16,067 nt of DNA from an uncultured Acidobacteriota bacterium (GCA_937900045.1 CALCEB010000242.1:1-16067); one strand, 5' to 3'. Positions 8,501 to 15,299 are shown, counted from the first letter of the stretch. Notes: generated by a model from the letters alone, not told the origin. Program-made: numbers and translations.

Positions 8501-9702
8501 CTGGTAACTCCAAGCCGGAAGACCTTGCGCCCATGTTGGGCGTTCAACAACAACTGCCCTCGCGCCTGATTATCCTGGGCGAGTCTTCCCTCCCCGCCTC
8601 AATGACAAACGGGACCGCAGACTTGACCCATCTAGTGAACCCCGCTTGGAAAGCCGACGCGCGCTTTGAACAGTTCATCTCATTGACGCTCTCTTACCTC
8701 TTTGATTATCGCCGCAAGCCGCCATTCCCTACGGGACTGCTGATTGATATTGGCGGCCAAGCCAACGGTGATGGCGGCGGGCCAGTCCGCGACCCATCCA
8801 GAGTATCCAGCGAAAATGGAGAGACTACACCAAGACTGCTCAAGGTCTATTGGGGTGGCGCTGATTCGAGAGAGATTCTCCGCGATGCGGAGCAAGGCGT
8901 GCCCAGCGGCCAAGCCGCGTTGCCATTTCCCGGCCGTGGCATCCTATGCTCGTTCGAGCGGGAGACCCGGACACTCGGAGCCGCGCTGGCCCAAGCCGGC
9001 CTTTACTTTGAAGCAGAAATCTATTTAGCCCTGGCCGCAGCCAGTAACCGCAAGGATGCGGACACGTTTTACAATCTGGCCTTGGTTCGGCGCGAATTGG
9101 GCAAAGCCGATGCAGCGCAAGCCGGCGCAAATCAAGCGTTGGCGTTGCGCCCGGATTTCCCGGAGGCGGAGAATCTGCTGGGCGTTCTCCTGATCCAATC
9201 GGGTTACCTGGATCAAGCCGAAAAGCTATTCCAAAAAGCGACCGGTCAATCACCCAGCTTCGCTGAAGCTTGGAACAACCTTGGCTACGTGATGCTGCAA
9301 AATGGAAACCTGCTAGGAGCCAAGAAAGCGTTAGAGCGGACGCTTCAGCTCGCTCCGGAATTCCCCGACGCCCTGAACAATTTCGGCATCCTCCTGGCGC
9401 GGCAGGGCAACCTCGAAAAGGCCAGGGAAGTATTCACCCGCGCTCTTGCTCTTCAGCCGGGAAACGAGCAGGCCGCTAACAACCTCGGCGTCGTTTATTT
9501 CCACCAGGGAAAACCGGAAGCGGCCCGTCAGACGTTCCTCACACTGCTCGAGCATAATCCCGAGGCCCGCTCGGTGATGCTCAATCTTGCTAAGCTTGAT
9601 TTGTCGCTTGGAAAAAAGAACGAAGCCCGAAAGATTCTTCAAGACTGGCTGGACCGGCACCCAAAGGATTCGACGGTTGGCGAGTTATTAAAAAAGCTGT
9701 AG
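5539..9702 (+). CDS. CRTAC1-family protein: Tat signal, FG-GAP/VCBS repeats, ASPIC/UnbV, thioredoxin-like and TPR domains
   Basis: The 1387-residue product starts at TTG 5539; a TTG at 5575 is an alternative, and neither has a clear ribosome binding site. Residues 18-23 (SRRDFF) are a twin-arginine motif before a hydrophobic stretch, so Tat export is predicted; cleavage near LSAAAPA or at a lipobox-like LSAGC is possible. FG-GAP/VCBS calcium-loop repeats follow: DVDGDGKDE (340-348), DYDRDGYLD (about 446), and further copies near 513, 562, 685 and 790. An ASPIC/UnbV domain covers about 826-912. Residues about 978-1110 look like a thioredoxin/redoxin fold (LLWLWSPGNS, PTGLLIDIGG, LKVYWGG) without the catalytic cysteines. 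About six TPRs fill 1149-1387. Residues 616-664 are an insertion made of repeat DNA, and the stop codon also lies in a repeat. FG-GAP domains build extracellular beta-propellers; the ligand is unknown. Confidence 0.9.
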   Translation: MNYKNSFRLEFSLNKLLSRRDFFITGAGMLSAGCILRPRGFFPTPLPLSAAAPASPVPTNSANSVAHQTKPWSPLGEVLERFRSGEHRFSSERNLARLSPGIEALRACFLSGGKDAGALLAQDFQGASFQLAHEAVLRQDELFDIRKVSSDAASEKVLNIASLDTQEEAIRQQGPVLSRNEFLSQLAALLGSFSNIASVELQCTAIEEDSRKSGLVRAKVIFHIAGGAAIARSSPADSLSPLPNREISGEWLIGWIEPEEGKSSSSPTAAAPAKIAGWWPLQMSTVKANRNPFTDVTAPAFGQDASFKSHLLRDTNYWRAVLDSASGIDIFGNCGVSVADVDGDGKDEIYLCQPQGLPNRLYRQKQPGVFEEFAAEAGIDLLDSSSMALFADVLNRGRQDLIVITESAPLLFLNNGRARFTLAREAFPPSPGATSLTGAAMADYDRDGYLDLYVCAYGYFQGQGGNPLPSPYYDAQNGPPNYLYRNRGDGTFADVTEASGLHHGNNRFSFACAWVDFADDGWPGLCVVNDFGRNNFYQNQRNGKFEEVDDGIPGYGSGMSVCAADLAGTGQQDLYVGNMWTPAGVRVTRDPEFARLFDDVTRPSIQQFAMGNALYSVAAVYDRRAAESDPPVAAAYDRRNANPQSAPPPHMVDSKRRHTGKASEAPTHLEPVPDAAGARRGRWAWCSDSFDLENDGRGDLYVANGFLTAPEPGLAPVDVFLWEEVVASSPHSGIVSSPYRAAWTAIFQLAHAGHSWNGNERNVLFLNLGDGQFADISAVSGIDFLDDGRSFAVFDFDGDGDADIILHSRSGPQLRLLRNDAASHNQSLSVRLTGTKGNRDAIGARVEVRTPSGRQARVVTCGSGFLAQHSKELIFGLGKQAVASSVTIRWPSGTVTELENLEAGYQYSITEGRTDPRRKKFTKNAAPLLSSPLPFQAEAIPQVFSAAMIDPFPLPPLEALRGLPAPEAGSKFDQNTKMQRALLWLWSPGNSKPEDLAPMLGVQQQLPSRLIILGESSLPASMTNGTADLTHLVNPAWKADARFEQFISLTLSYLFDYRRKPPFPTGLLIDIGGQANGDGGGPVRDPSRVSSENGETTPRLLKVYWGGADSREILRDAEQGVPSGQAALPFPGRGILCSFERETRTLGAALAQAGLYFEAEIYLALAAASNRKDADTFYNLALVRRELGKADAAQAGANQALALRPDFPEAENLLGVLLIQSGYLDQAEKLFQKATGQSPSFAEAWNNLGYVMLQNGNLLGAKKALERTLQLAPEFPDALNNFGILLARQGNLEKAREVFTRALALQPGNEQAANNLGVVYFHQGKPEAARQTFLTLLEHNPEARSVMLNLAKLDLSLGKKNEARKILQDWLDRHPKDSTVGELLKKL
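7386..7410 (+). repeat. REP-like element, intragenic copy 1
   Basis: The copy has the head TGTAG, then stem CGGCGGTC, loop TAT and stem GACCGCCG, all perfectly paired. It lies inside the CRTAC1-family gene in the frame GTA-GCG-GCG-GTC-TAT-GAC-CGC-CGT and encodes VAAVYDRR (residues 617-624). A GTAG tetranucleotide next to an imperfect palindrome is the hallmark of REP sequences handled by RAYT (Y1-type) transposases, as in the SMAG elements of Stenotrophomonas. Confidence 0.85.
7431..7455 (+). repeat. REP-like element, intragenic copy 2
   Basis: The same head and stem as copy 1, with one base change in the left arm (CGGCGGCC), leaving one mismatch. It begins exactly 45 bases (15 codons) after copy 1, so it is read in the same frame and encodes VAAAYDRR (residues 632-639). 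Confidence 0.85.
7480..7539. repeat. Possible further repeat-derived segment inside the CRTAC1 gene
   Basis: Two near-identical direct repeats, CCGCCACACATGG (7480-7492) and CCGCCACACTGG (7506-7517), are followed by the hairpin CTGGC-AAG-GCCAG (7514-7526) and CTACC (7535-7539). On the minus strand this reads as a GTAG head followed by a hairpin, like the other elements. It directly continues the repeat-derived insertion in the protein (about residues 648-664). Confidence 0.3.
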
Positions 9703-9721
9703 CGGCGGCCTATGACCGCCG
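9698..9721 (+). repeat. REP-like element that contains the CRTAC1 stop codon
   Basis: The head TGTAG is followed by CGGCGGCC-TAT-GACCGCCG, identical in head, stems and loop to intragenic copy 2. The gene ends CTG-TAG, with the TAG (9700-9702) being part of the GTAG head. The element therefore supplies the stop codon and the last base pair of the final Leu codon. Confidence 0.85.
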
Positions 9722-9741
9722 TTCCCGAAATCAAAGCGCCG

Positions 9742-9765
9742 GTATCGCTGGTCTATGATCGCCGT
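9742..9765 (+). repeat. Degenerate REP-like element
   Basis: Aligned with the consensus, this copy reads GTATCG in place of GTAGCG, keeps GGTCTATGA and ends TCGCCGT. The head and the left arm have mutated, so the hairpin is weakened. It belongs to the cluster in the convergent gap. Confidence 0.6.
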
Positions 9766-9782
9766 GATATCGAATGATTTTC

Positions 9783-9810
9783 TGATCGTCGATCAGCGAT
9801 CGACGCTACA
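9783..9810 (-). repeat. REP-like element with a variant but fully paired stem
   Basis: On the minus strand the head TGTAG is followed by CGTCGATC, loop GCT, then GATCGACG. All eight pairs are kept although two differ from the common stem, so the changes are compensatory. Confidence 0.75.
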
Positions 9811-9832
9811 ATGCGACGGTCTATGACCGCCG
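9811..9832 (+). repeat. REP-like element lacking the GTAG head
   Basis: The sequence ATG replaces the head and is followed by CGACGGTC-TAT-GACCGCCG, with one stem mismatch. It abuts the inverted copy at 9783-9810, forming a head-to-head pair. Confidence 0.65.
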
Positions 9833-9849
9833 CCTTTACCATAATCAAG

Positions 9850-9873
9850 CGACGGTCATAGATCGCCGCTACA
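9850..9873 (-). repeat. REP-like element, inverted, next to the terminator
   Basis: On the minus strand the head TGTAG is followed by CGGCGATC-TAT-GACCGTCG, with one G-T wobble and one mismatch. It ends just past the T-tract of the TonB-receptor terminator. Confidence 0.75.
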
Positions 9874-9874
9874 G

Positions 9875-9908
9875 AAAAGAAAAAGGGCTGCCCGATTCCG
9901 GGCAGCCC
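9875..9908 (-). terminator. Intrinsic terminator of the TonB-dependent receptor gene
   Basis: A perfect 10-bp stem GGGCTGCCCG/CGGGCAGCCC with a 4-nt loop (9885-9908) is followed on the minus strand by TTTTTCTTTT (9884-9875). It lies 54 bases after the receptor stop codon. On the plus strand no T-tract follows, so it would not terminate the CRTAC1 transcript in the classical way. Confidence 0.85.
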
Positions 9909-9962
9909 CATGATTGACCGAAAGCAAGACGGTTGTTGCCTTCGCCCCCCGCCCCTCCCCGC

Positions 9963-12900
9963 TTAAAATTCAATCCGCGCTTGGAAGGCGATCATGCGGA
10001 CAGCCGCATCGCCGCCCAGGGCAGATCCCAACAAACCGGTCGGAGGAGAAACCGTGCTGGTAATCGTTCCCATGCTGGTCAGGGTGCTCGGTGCTCCCGG
10101 GACGCCGGCCGTGGTGGCCGGATAATTGAAGTTTGGATGATTGAACAGGTTATAGAACTGCACATCGATGCGCAGCTTTGCCCGTTCACTCAGGTTGAAG
10201 TATTTGCTGACGAACATATCCGTCCAGAAGAAGGACGGACCAAACACGCTGTTGCGTCCGATGTTACCGAACTGGCAAGTGGCAGGTGAATTTCCTCCCA
10301 CGCAAGTGCCCGTTGCCGTGTCAAACACCGACTGGAAGGCATTAGGATTCAGGTACTGCACCTGGCCAGGTTGCGTGACTCCCGCAATCGGACCATGAGC
10401 GTAATTACCCTGTGAGTTGGTGGCTACCGAATTCGCAAAATCCGGCCCGTAGTTGCTGCCATTAGTATTCACGATTGTTCCGGGATTGGACCCGAACACA
10501 CTAAACGGGAAGCCCGAATGCAGATAAAGGTCACCCGAAACTTGCCAGCCGTTGGTCACATAGCGCAGAAAACCGCTGTGGACCAGCGCAGGCACCTGCC
10601 AGACGTAGTTGGCATTGAGCGCGTGGCGAATGTCATAGTCACAGTTGCCATAATCCCGGTTCAACTCATTGGGAAGCGGAACCGTGGTGGCAACGGTAGA
10701 AAACCCGAAGAACCCGCCGTTGGAAAGTGTGTCAAGGCAGTGGCTCCAGGTGTAATCGATCTGGGTGGATATACCGTGGGTCATCACCTTGCGAGCCGTC
10801 ACTTGAAGTCCATTGTAATTGCTGTTGGCGCCCACTTGAAGCTGATTGACGCCGCCGAAACGCGCGTCTGGAGCCGCATTATACGGGAATGGAGCAAAGC
10901 AGCCTTGGCAAGAGGTCTGATAAGCGTCCGCTTGCTGGTAATAGGGTTCCTGAACGTAGCGCGTTCCGACGTAACTCACGTCCAGGCCCCATGATGGTCC
11001 GAATTGGTGCTCCACCTCAGCGTTCCATTGCATGGAGTAAGGATAGGTGACGTACTTTGGAAATGCCGTGGCGGAAACCGCCGGCACGCAGGTGGCCTTC
11101 GGCGCGCCCGGCGCATTGCAGGAGAGACCGCCGTTGGCAAGGTTAGCGAGGAACGCCTGGTTTCCCGTCACTGCCGCGCCGATGGCGCTTCCCGCAACCC
11201 CTGGAGCAATCCCAACACCCCCCACTGGCCCGACGAGCCCGCCCGAGAAAGAATTGTAATAAGGCGGGTTCTCAGCCAAGGTATCGGAAACCGTTCCCGG
11301 GAAGATATCCGTAAACACTCCAAAGCCGGCGCGGAAGACCGTGTCCTTGGAGAATTGCCAGGCCACAGCAGCTCGAGGTTGCCACATCAAGAGCGGCGTC
11401 CCGCCAAAACCTTGCGACAGGTTTTGCGCAAGGGCCTGCTTTACTGGGTCTGTCAAGGTATGGTTCGTTTGGTAGAAAGACGGACCAGCCAACTGGGCAA
11501 ACAATCCCTGCTGGTTGGTGAAGTTTGAATTCCAGGTGGCCCGGACGCCCAAGGTGAAAGTAAGATTGGGCTTCACCTTGATCGCGTCCTGCGCGTACAT
11601 GTCGATCCCGGCCGCGCCAATGGGCTCATCCAGCGACTTGGCAAAAGCCTGCTGGGTAACAGCCGCAGCCCCATAAGTGTACTCCGGCAGGTTAAGCTGG
11701 ATGACCAGCGGCGTGTTAAAGACTCCAAAATCATGATCACTGATCAAAAACCGGTGGAACTGCTCACCGAATTTAAACTCATTCTTACCCTTGGTCCAGG
11801 AAAGGTTGTCATCCACGAAATATTGGGTCACATTGCGGCCCTGGGGCCAAATGTAATCCGATCCCCCCGTGGCCGTAAAACCACCGAGATTGGCTGGCAG
11901 CAGGTCACCGAAGGTCCCGTCCAAAGTCTCGGGGAAAACCGAGGCCGCCTTGGAGGGGCTGGCCGGTCCAAAGATGGCGGAATACCATTGATATCCAGGG
12001 TCAAACTCATTCACCAAGTTGGGACTGAAGGTGTGAGTAAACCCGATCGAAGCTGAGGTCTGCGGCTGAGTCGATACGGCGCTCAGAGCCGGGTTGAACG
12101 GGTCATTATAAGTAGCCTGAAAGCCGTTTTCATACTGGAAGCGGTACCAGATCTGGTTCATGTCGCTGAGGTTCTGGTCTACCCTCGTCGTCCAAAGAAA
12201 ATCGTGAGTCAGAGCGCCGGTGGAGGCAACGCCGTGCAGGGCACAGCCATTGCCATTTGCCGGGGCGCCCGCGCCAAGCGGGCAAAACTGCTCCGGAATC
12301 GGCGTTCCCTTGGGCGTGCCATAAACCGCAAACATCTGCTTGTAGAAGGGTATCTCCGCCGGCTGAGCCGGGAGCGTAACACCCAATGTGGGGTCGACGC
12401 CACCGCCCGTAGGAAGAGCCTGCGTCAGAATGTAATTCTGATAGGCCGTGGTCGGAACGTAGGTTTGCGAAATCACGGGGAGAGCGATGCGGATTCCCTC
12501 AATGTCCGTGAAGAAGAAAGCCTTGTCTTTCTTAATCGGCCCGCCAATGCTTCCGCCGTATTCGTTGACGTTCGAACCGGGCTTGGTGGCGCCGGGTGTG
12601 GCATTGACAAAATAATCCGCCGCGTTCATGGAGGCGCCGTTCCAAATCTCGTAAAGGTTGCCGTGGAACTGGTTGCCGCCCTTTTTGGAAACGTATTCCA
12701 TTTGCATGGCGCCGAGGCCGCCCTGCGACGAGTCAAACGAGTTGGTGTTGACCGCCACTTCCGATTCTGAATTCAAGCCAAGCTGCAGGTTGGTGGCGCC
12801 CGAATTATTGAGGTTCAGGAAAGGATCGTTGGCGGGAATGCCGTCCTGAGAAAAGTTGTTGGAAACGGCGGGCAGACCGTTGAACTCAGTATTGCCATAA

Positions 12901-13436
12901 CCGCCGCCCGTATTCATCACCGCGCCGGGGGAAACGTTGGCCATGTAAGTCAGGTCCTGGCCGGGATTGGGCAGGCTTGCAATCTGGCCGGCGGTGAGCG
13001 TCGTAGTGGTGTTGGGGTTTTGAACCTCAATCACAGGCGCTGCTTCCGTCACCGTCACCGTCTGCGTCGCCTCACCTACTTCCATGGAGACATTAATCGT
13101 CACCGTGACGCTGACCGGAACTTGAAATGGGCCAAGCTGCGAGACCTGAAAGCCGGATGCTTCAACCTTCACCTTGTAGGTTCCTGGGTTCAAGTCAGCC
13201 AGGACGTAATTGCCGGAACCCGTGGTCTTGGTGGTGTGCACGGTCCCCATGTTGACTTCCATTGCCGTCACTGTGGCGCCCGGCACCACGGCGCCGCTGG
13301 GATCGGTAACCACGCCGGCAATGGCCCCGCTGGTTCGTGTCTGCGCCCACGCTCCCAACGAAACAAAGAGCAAGGCTGTGGCAAGAACAATCAGCTTCAT
13401 CAAGCCGTTGAACGATAGGTTTGTCTTTTCCTGCAT
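9963..13436 (-). CDS. Oar-like TonB-dependent receptor with carboxypeptidase-regulatory domain
   Basis: I start at ATG 13436 (1157 residues) because GGAGGG lies 8 nt upstream; a TTG six codons earlier overlaps that site. Residues 1-31 are a signal peptide (hydrophobic LIVLATALLFVSL, cleavage after AWA). Residues about 37-97 (AGVVTDPSGAVVPGATV and NPGTYKVKVEASGF) are a carboxypeptidase-regulatory-like/Ig-type fold. A plug domain follows at about 150-235 (SLPNPGQDLTYM, FSQDGIPAND), then a long beta-barrel ending in RIEF with the C-terminal Phe that BAM substrates carry. Such Oar-type outer-membrane proteins are abundant in Acidobacteria; substrates are usually unknown, with glycans or peptides suggested. 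No SusD-like partner, TonB or ExbBD gene is nearby. It converges with the CRTAC1 gene and has its own terminator. A leader of about 200 bases is implied if the TATAAT at 13646-13651 is its -10. Confidence 0.93.
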   Translation of the reverse strand: MQEKTNLSFNGLMKLIVLATALLFVSLGAWAQTRTSGAIAGVVTDPSGAVVPGATVTAMEVNMGTVHTTKTTGSGNYVLADLNPGTYKVKVEASGFQVSQLGPFQVPVSVTVTINVSMEVGEATQTVTVTEAAPVIEVQNPNTTTTLTAGQIASLPNPGQDLTYMANVSPGAVMNTGGGYGNTEFNGLPAVSNNFSQDGIPANDPFLNLNNSGATNLQLGLNSESEVAVNTNSFDSSQGGLGAMQMEYVSKKGGNQFHGNLYEIWNGASMNAADYFVNATPGATKPGSNVNEYGGSIGGPIKKDKAFFFTDIEGIRIALPVISQTYVPTTAYQNYILTQALPTGGGVDPTLGVTLPAQPAEIPFYKQMFAVYGTPKGTPIPEQFCPLGAGAPANGNGCALHGVASTGALTHDFLWTTRVDQNLSDMNQIWYRFQYENGFQATYNDPFNPALSAVSTQPQTSASIGFTHTFSPNLVNEFDPGYQWYSAIFGPASPSKAASVFPETLDGTFGDLLPANLGGFTATGGSDYIWPQGRNVTQYFVDDNLSWTKGKNEFKFGEQFHRFLISDHDFGVFNTPLVIQLNLPEYTYGAAAVTQQAFAKSLDEPIGAAGIDMYAQDAIKVKPNLTFTLGVRATWNSNFTNQQGLFAQLAGPSFYQTNHTLTDPVKQALAQNLSQGFGGTPLLMWQPRAAVAWQFSKDTVFRAGFGVFTDIFPGTVSDTLAENPPYYNSFSGGLVGPVGGVGIAPGVAGSAIGAAVTGNQAFLANLANGGLSCNAPGAPKATCVPAVSATAFPKYVTYPYSMQWNAEVEHQFGPSWGLDVSYVGTRYVQEPYYQQADAYQTSCQGCFAPFPYNAAPDARFGGVNQLQVGANSNYNGLQVTARKVMTHGISTQIDYTWSHCLDTLSNGGFFGFSTVATTVPLPNELNRDYGNCDYDIRHALNANYVWQVPALVHSGFLRYVTNGWQVSGDLYLHSGFPFSVFGSNPGTIVNTNGSNYGPDFANSVATNSQGNYAHGPIAGVTQPGQVQYLNPNAFQSVFDTATGTCVGGNSPATCQFGNIGRNSVFGPSFFWTDMFVSKYFNLSERAKLRIDVQFYNLFNHPNFNYPATTAGVPGAPSTLTSMGTITSTVSPPTGLLGSALGGDAAVRMIAFQARIEF

Positions 13437-13953
13437 TGAAGAATCCCTCCTCAATATCGCGTTGGTTTCATCAGAAAATCCCTCCGGTGGGATCTTCGCT
13501 ATTTGTACGGCCCTCTAATGACCTTTTCAGATTCGGCCACCACGAGGCCTGGACTCCCTGAGTCCCGCGAAAGCAAACGGTTCGCTTCATCGTTGATGAA
13601 ACGTCTTCATAGCCGCTCCGCCGCTAAGCCACTAAAAACTCATTGATTATAATGCCTTCAACAAATTCCTAAACTCCCACTCATCATTTGCATTATTTGC
13701 GTTGAAATTTAGAAATAAGCCTGCTTGAATCAGAGCAATCCTTTGGCCAAAGGCTCGATTGCATAAACACTGATAATAAAAGGTTTAAAACACAACCCGG
13801 TTTTAGAAAATGGAAAAGTACAAAATTAAGTATTCAATAATATTGAATATCATATGCTATCAGATTTTGTAACATCTTGGTTATTATCATCTCCTCATTG
13901 CCTCTACACGTGGAGCAAGTCAAAGGGCGGCGAGGTAGCGACGTAGTTTGTTA
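13437..13953. other. AT-rich intergenic region upstream of the TonB receptor
   Basis: No gene is seen in about 500 bases. Bases 13620-13910 are much richer in AT than the surrounding genes. A minus-strand TATAAT (13646-13651) with a weak TTTAGG 16 nt upstream may be the receptor promoter. Other structures are a perfect 14-bp palindrome CCTTTGGCCAAAGG (13740-13753), small inverted repeats GGACTC/GAGTCC (13551-13565) and TTCATC/GATGAA, and the 19-bp palindrome listed separately. I see no known riboswitch core. Confidence 0.45.
13831..13849. promoter_or_regulatory. Perfect 19-bp palindrome, possible operator
   Basis: TATTCAATA and TATTGAATA flank a single central A, giving nine paired bases on each side. 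It lies about 400 bases upstream of the TonB receptor start, in the AT-rich block. Palindromes of this length and AT content are typical binding sites of dimeric regulators, but I cannot assign a family, and chance is possible in AT-rich DNA. Confidence 0.3.
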
Positions 13954-13979
13954 GCTGTAGCGGCGCTCTATGAGCGCCG
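13954..13979 (+). repeat. REP-like element, left half of an inverted pair
   Basis: The head TGTAG is followed by CGGCGCTC-TAT-GAGCGCCG, a perfectly paired stem that differs from the common form by a compensated G-C to C-G swap. With the next copy it forms a perfect 26-bp inverted repeat. Confidence 0.85.
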
Positions 13980-14001
13980 AAATTGGATTCTCAACAGTTT
14001 C

Positions 14002-14027
14002 CGGCGCTCATAGAGCGCCGCTACAGC
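14002..14027 (-). repeat. REP-like element, right half of an inverted pair
   Basis: This is the exact reverse complement of 13954-13979, separated from it by 22 bases. The pair resembles a BIME (two REPs in opposite orientation) and lies downstream of the uracil-DNA glycosylase gene. Confidence 0.85.
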
Positions 14028-14043
14028 AAATTGCTCCACTACC

Positions 14044-14064
14044 GGCGGCGTTAAAATTGCCGCC
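14044..14064. other. Hairpin downstream of the uracil-DNA glycosylase gene
   Basis: GGCGGC and GCCGCC are separated by 9 bases. It lies about 55 bases past the glycosylase stop codon and could help to end or protect the transcript. There is no T-tract on the minus strand after it, so it is not a standard intrinsic terminator. Confidence 0.3.
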
Positions 14065-14118
14065 CATCGTCGGCACCCTTTCGGATAAGCAGTTGGCGCG
14101 GCGACCCAGTCACTTCAT

Positions 14119-15132
14119 TCAATGCGCCAGCAGAAAGTCTCGAATCTTCTGGAAGTCTTCGACCAATATTCGCTCTTCGCGGGGGTTGCGCAGAACGTAA
14201 GCCGGATGGACGGTGGCCATTGCCTTCATCGTCCCGTAATCGTAGAAGCGGCCATGAATGCGAGTGATCCCTTCCTTGATGCCCAGTACCGTCCGGACGG
14301 CGGGGATTCCCAGGCAGCAAATCAGGCGAGGTTGTATAGCCCGTATCTGCCGGAAAAGAAAAGGGGAACAAGTTTCAATTTCGTCCTTTTCCGGGGTGCG
14401 ATTGCCGGGCGGGCGGCACTTGACCACGTTGCAGATGTAAACGTCCTCGCGCCGTATATCCACCCGTTGCAGCATCCGGTTCAAAAGCTGTCCGGCACGG
14501 CCGACAAAGGGTAATCCTTGCTCGTCTTCATCGGCTCCCGGCCCCTCACCCACAAACACCAACTCAGCTTTAGGACTTCCCTGGCCGAAGACGATGTGTG
14601 TCCTGCCACCTGCCAACTTACAACGATGGCAGTCACCCAGATCGGTTTGAATCTGGTCCAGCGTTTCCCGTTCGGGAGGCTCTGGAGCAGGCGATTCGGC
14701 CTCAAATAGACTCATTGAGCGAGCTCCTGCTGGGCGAGGTGGAACAACGTGAAGCCGGGCGCCTGAAGGTGGGGCAATCCACGCCTCTGCCCCCGCGGCT
14801 GGGCTAGTCTGCGGCGTTCCGTGTTCCTTTTTTCCCATTTCTTCCATTGCCGCCTTAGCAGGAAGTTCAGCCTGCGAGGCACTTGGCGCTATAGCCGGCG
14901 AAGATATGGCTGGCGGCACGGTTGAACCCAACGTGACTGAATTCTGTACCATTCCACCGGCCGCCTCCGCCGGAGTTTGCGCGCTTGCTTCCCGGATCAG
15001 TTCAGCGCCGGTATCAGGAACCCGATTCCTCGCGATCGCTTCCAGGTCCGGCCCCCGGTAGAAGTCGTCAAACCCAAGGTCTCGAAAAAACTCAACCCAG
15101 TCGGCGATCTGGCTTACAAGCTCGTTATTCAT
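14119..15132 (-). CDS. Uracil-DNA glycosylase, family 4 (UdgA) type, with iron-sulfur cluster
   Basis: The 337-residue product should excise uracil from DNA, starting base-excision repair of deaminated cytosine. The catalytic domain is residues about 155-337. It has the motif GEGPGADEDEQG (195-206), which binds uracil and activates water, and HPAYVLRNP (309-317), the DNA-intercalating loop. Four cysteines fit the family's 4Fe-4S ligands: C168 and C171 (CHRC), C239 (VVKCRPPGNR) and C255 (IETCSPF). Typical family 4 enzymes are about 200-220 residues; here a helix-like start (MNNELVSQIADWVEFFRDLG) and a Pro/Ala/Ser-rich linker add about 150. There is no ribosome binding site before ATG 15132, but the conserved-looking first helix supports that start. 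It may be leaderless or weakly translated. It is divergent from the partial gene at 15599. Confidence 0.93.
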   Translation of the reverse strand: MNNELVSQIADWVEFFRDLGFDDFYRGPDLEAIARNRVPDTGAELIREASAQTPAEAAGGMVQNSVTLGSTVPPAISSPAIAPSASQAELPAKAAMEEMGKKEHGTPQTSPAAGAEAWIAPPSGARLHVVPPRPAGARSMSLFEAESPAPEPPERETLDQIQTDLGDCHRCKLAGGRTHIVFGQGSPKAELVFVGEGPGADEDEQGLPFVGRAGQLLNRMLQRVDIRREDVYICNVVKCRPPGNRTPEKDEIETCSPFLFRQIRAIQPRLICCLGIPAVRTVLGIKEGITRIHGRFYDYGTMKAMATVHPAYVLRNPREERILVEDFQKIRDFLLAH

Positions 15133-15299
15133 ACAATCATTGGAACAGCCCGGTCAGATATAGAAATCCACCAGCCACGATCGTTGAGAATACTCTTTTC
15201 GCGGGCTCAAGGGCAACCGCCAACTTCTGGAATGTGAAGGACTCCGTATTGGTTTGCAACCGAAGCAAATATTCTACACGAGAAAGAAACGGCAAGAGG

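Noticed and set aside
9698..9873. CRISPR-like array of repeats
   Set aside because: Copies alternate in orientation, spacers are irregular or absent, and each repeat is a self-contained hairpin with a GTAG head; no cas gene is near.
12204..12770. 188-codon plus-strand ORF opposite the TonB receptor
   Set aside because: Shadow ORF; the minus strand encodes the receptor continuously here.
13478..13493. Possible transcription attenuator in the TonB receptor leader
   Set aside because: The stem ATCCC/GGGAT has only 5 pairs and is followed by four Ts; too weak to claim.
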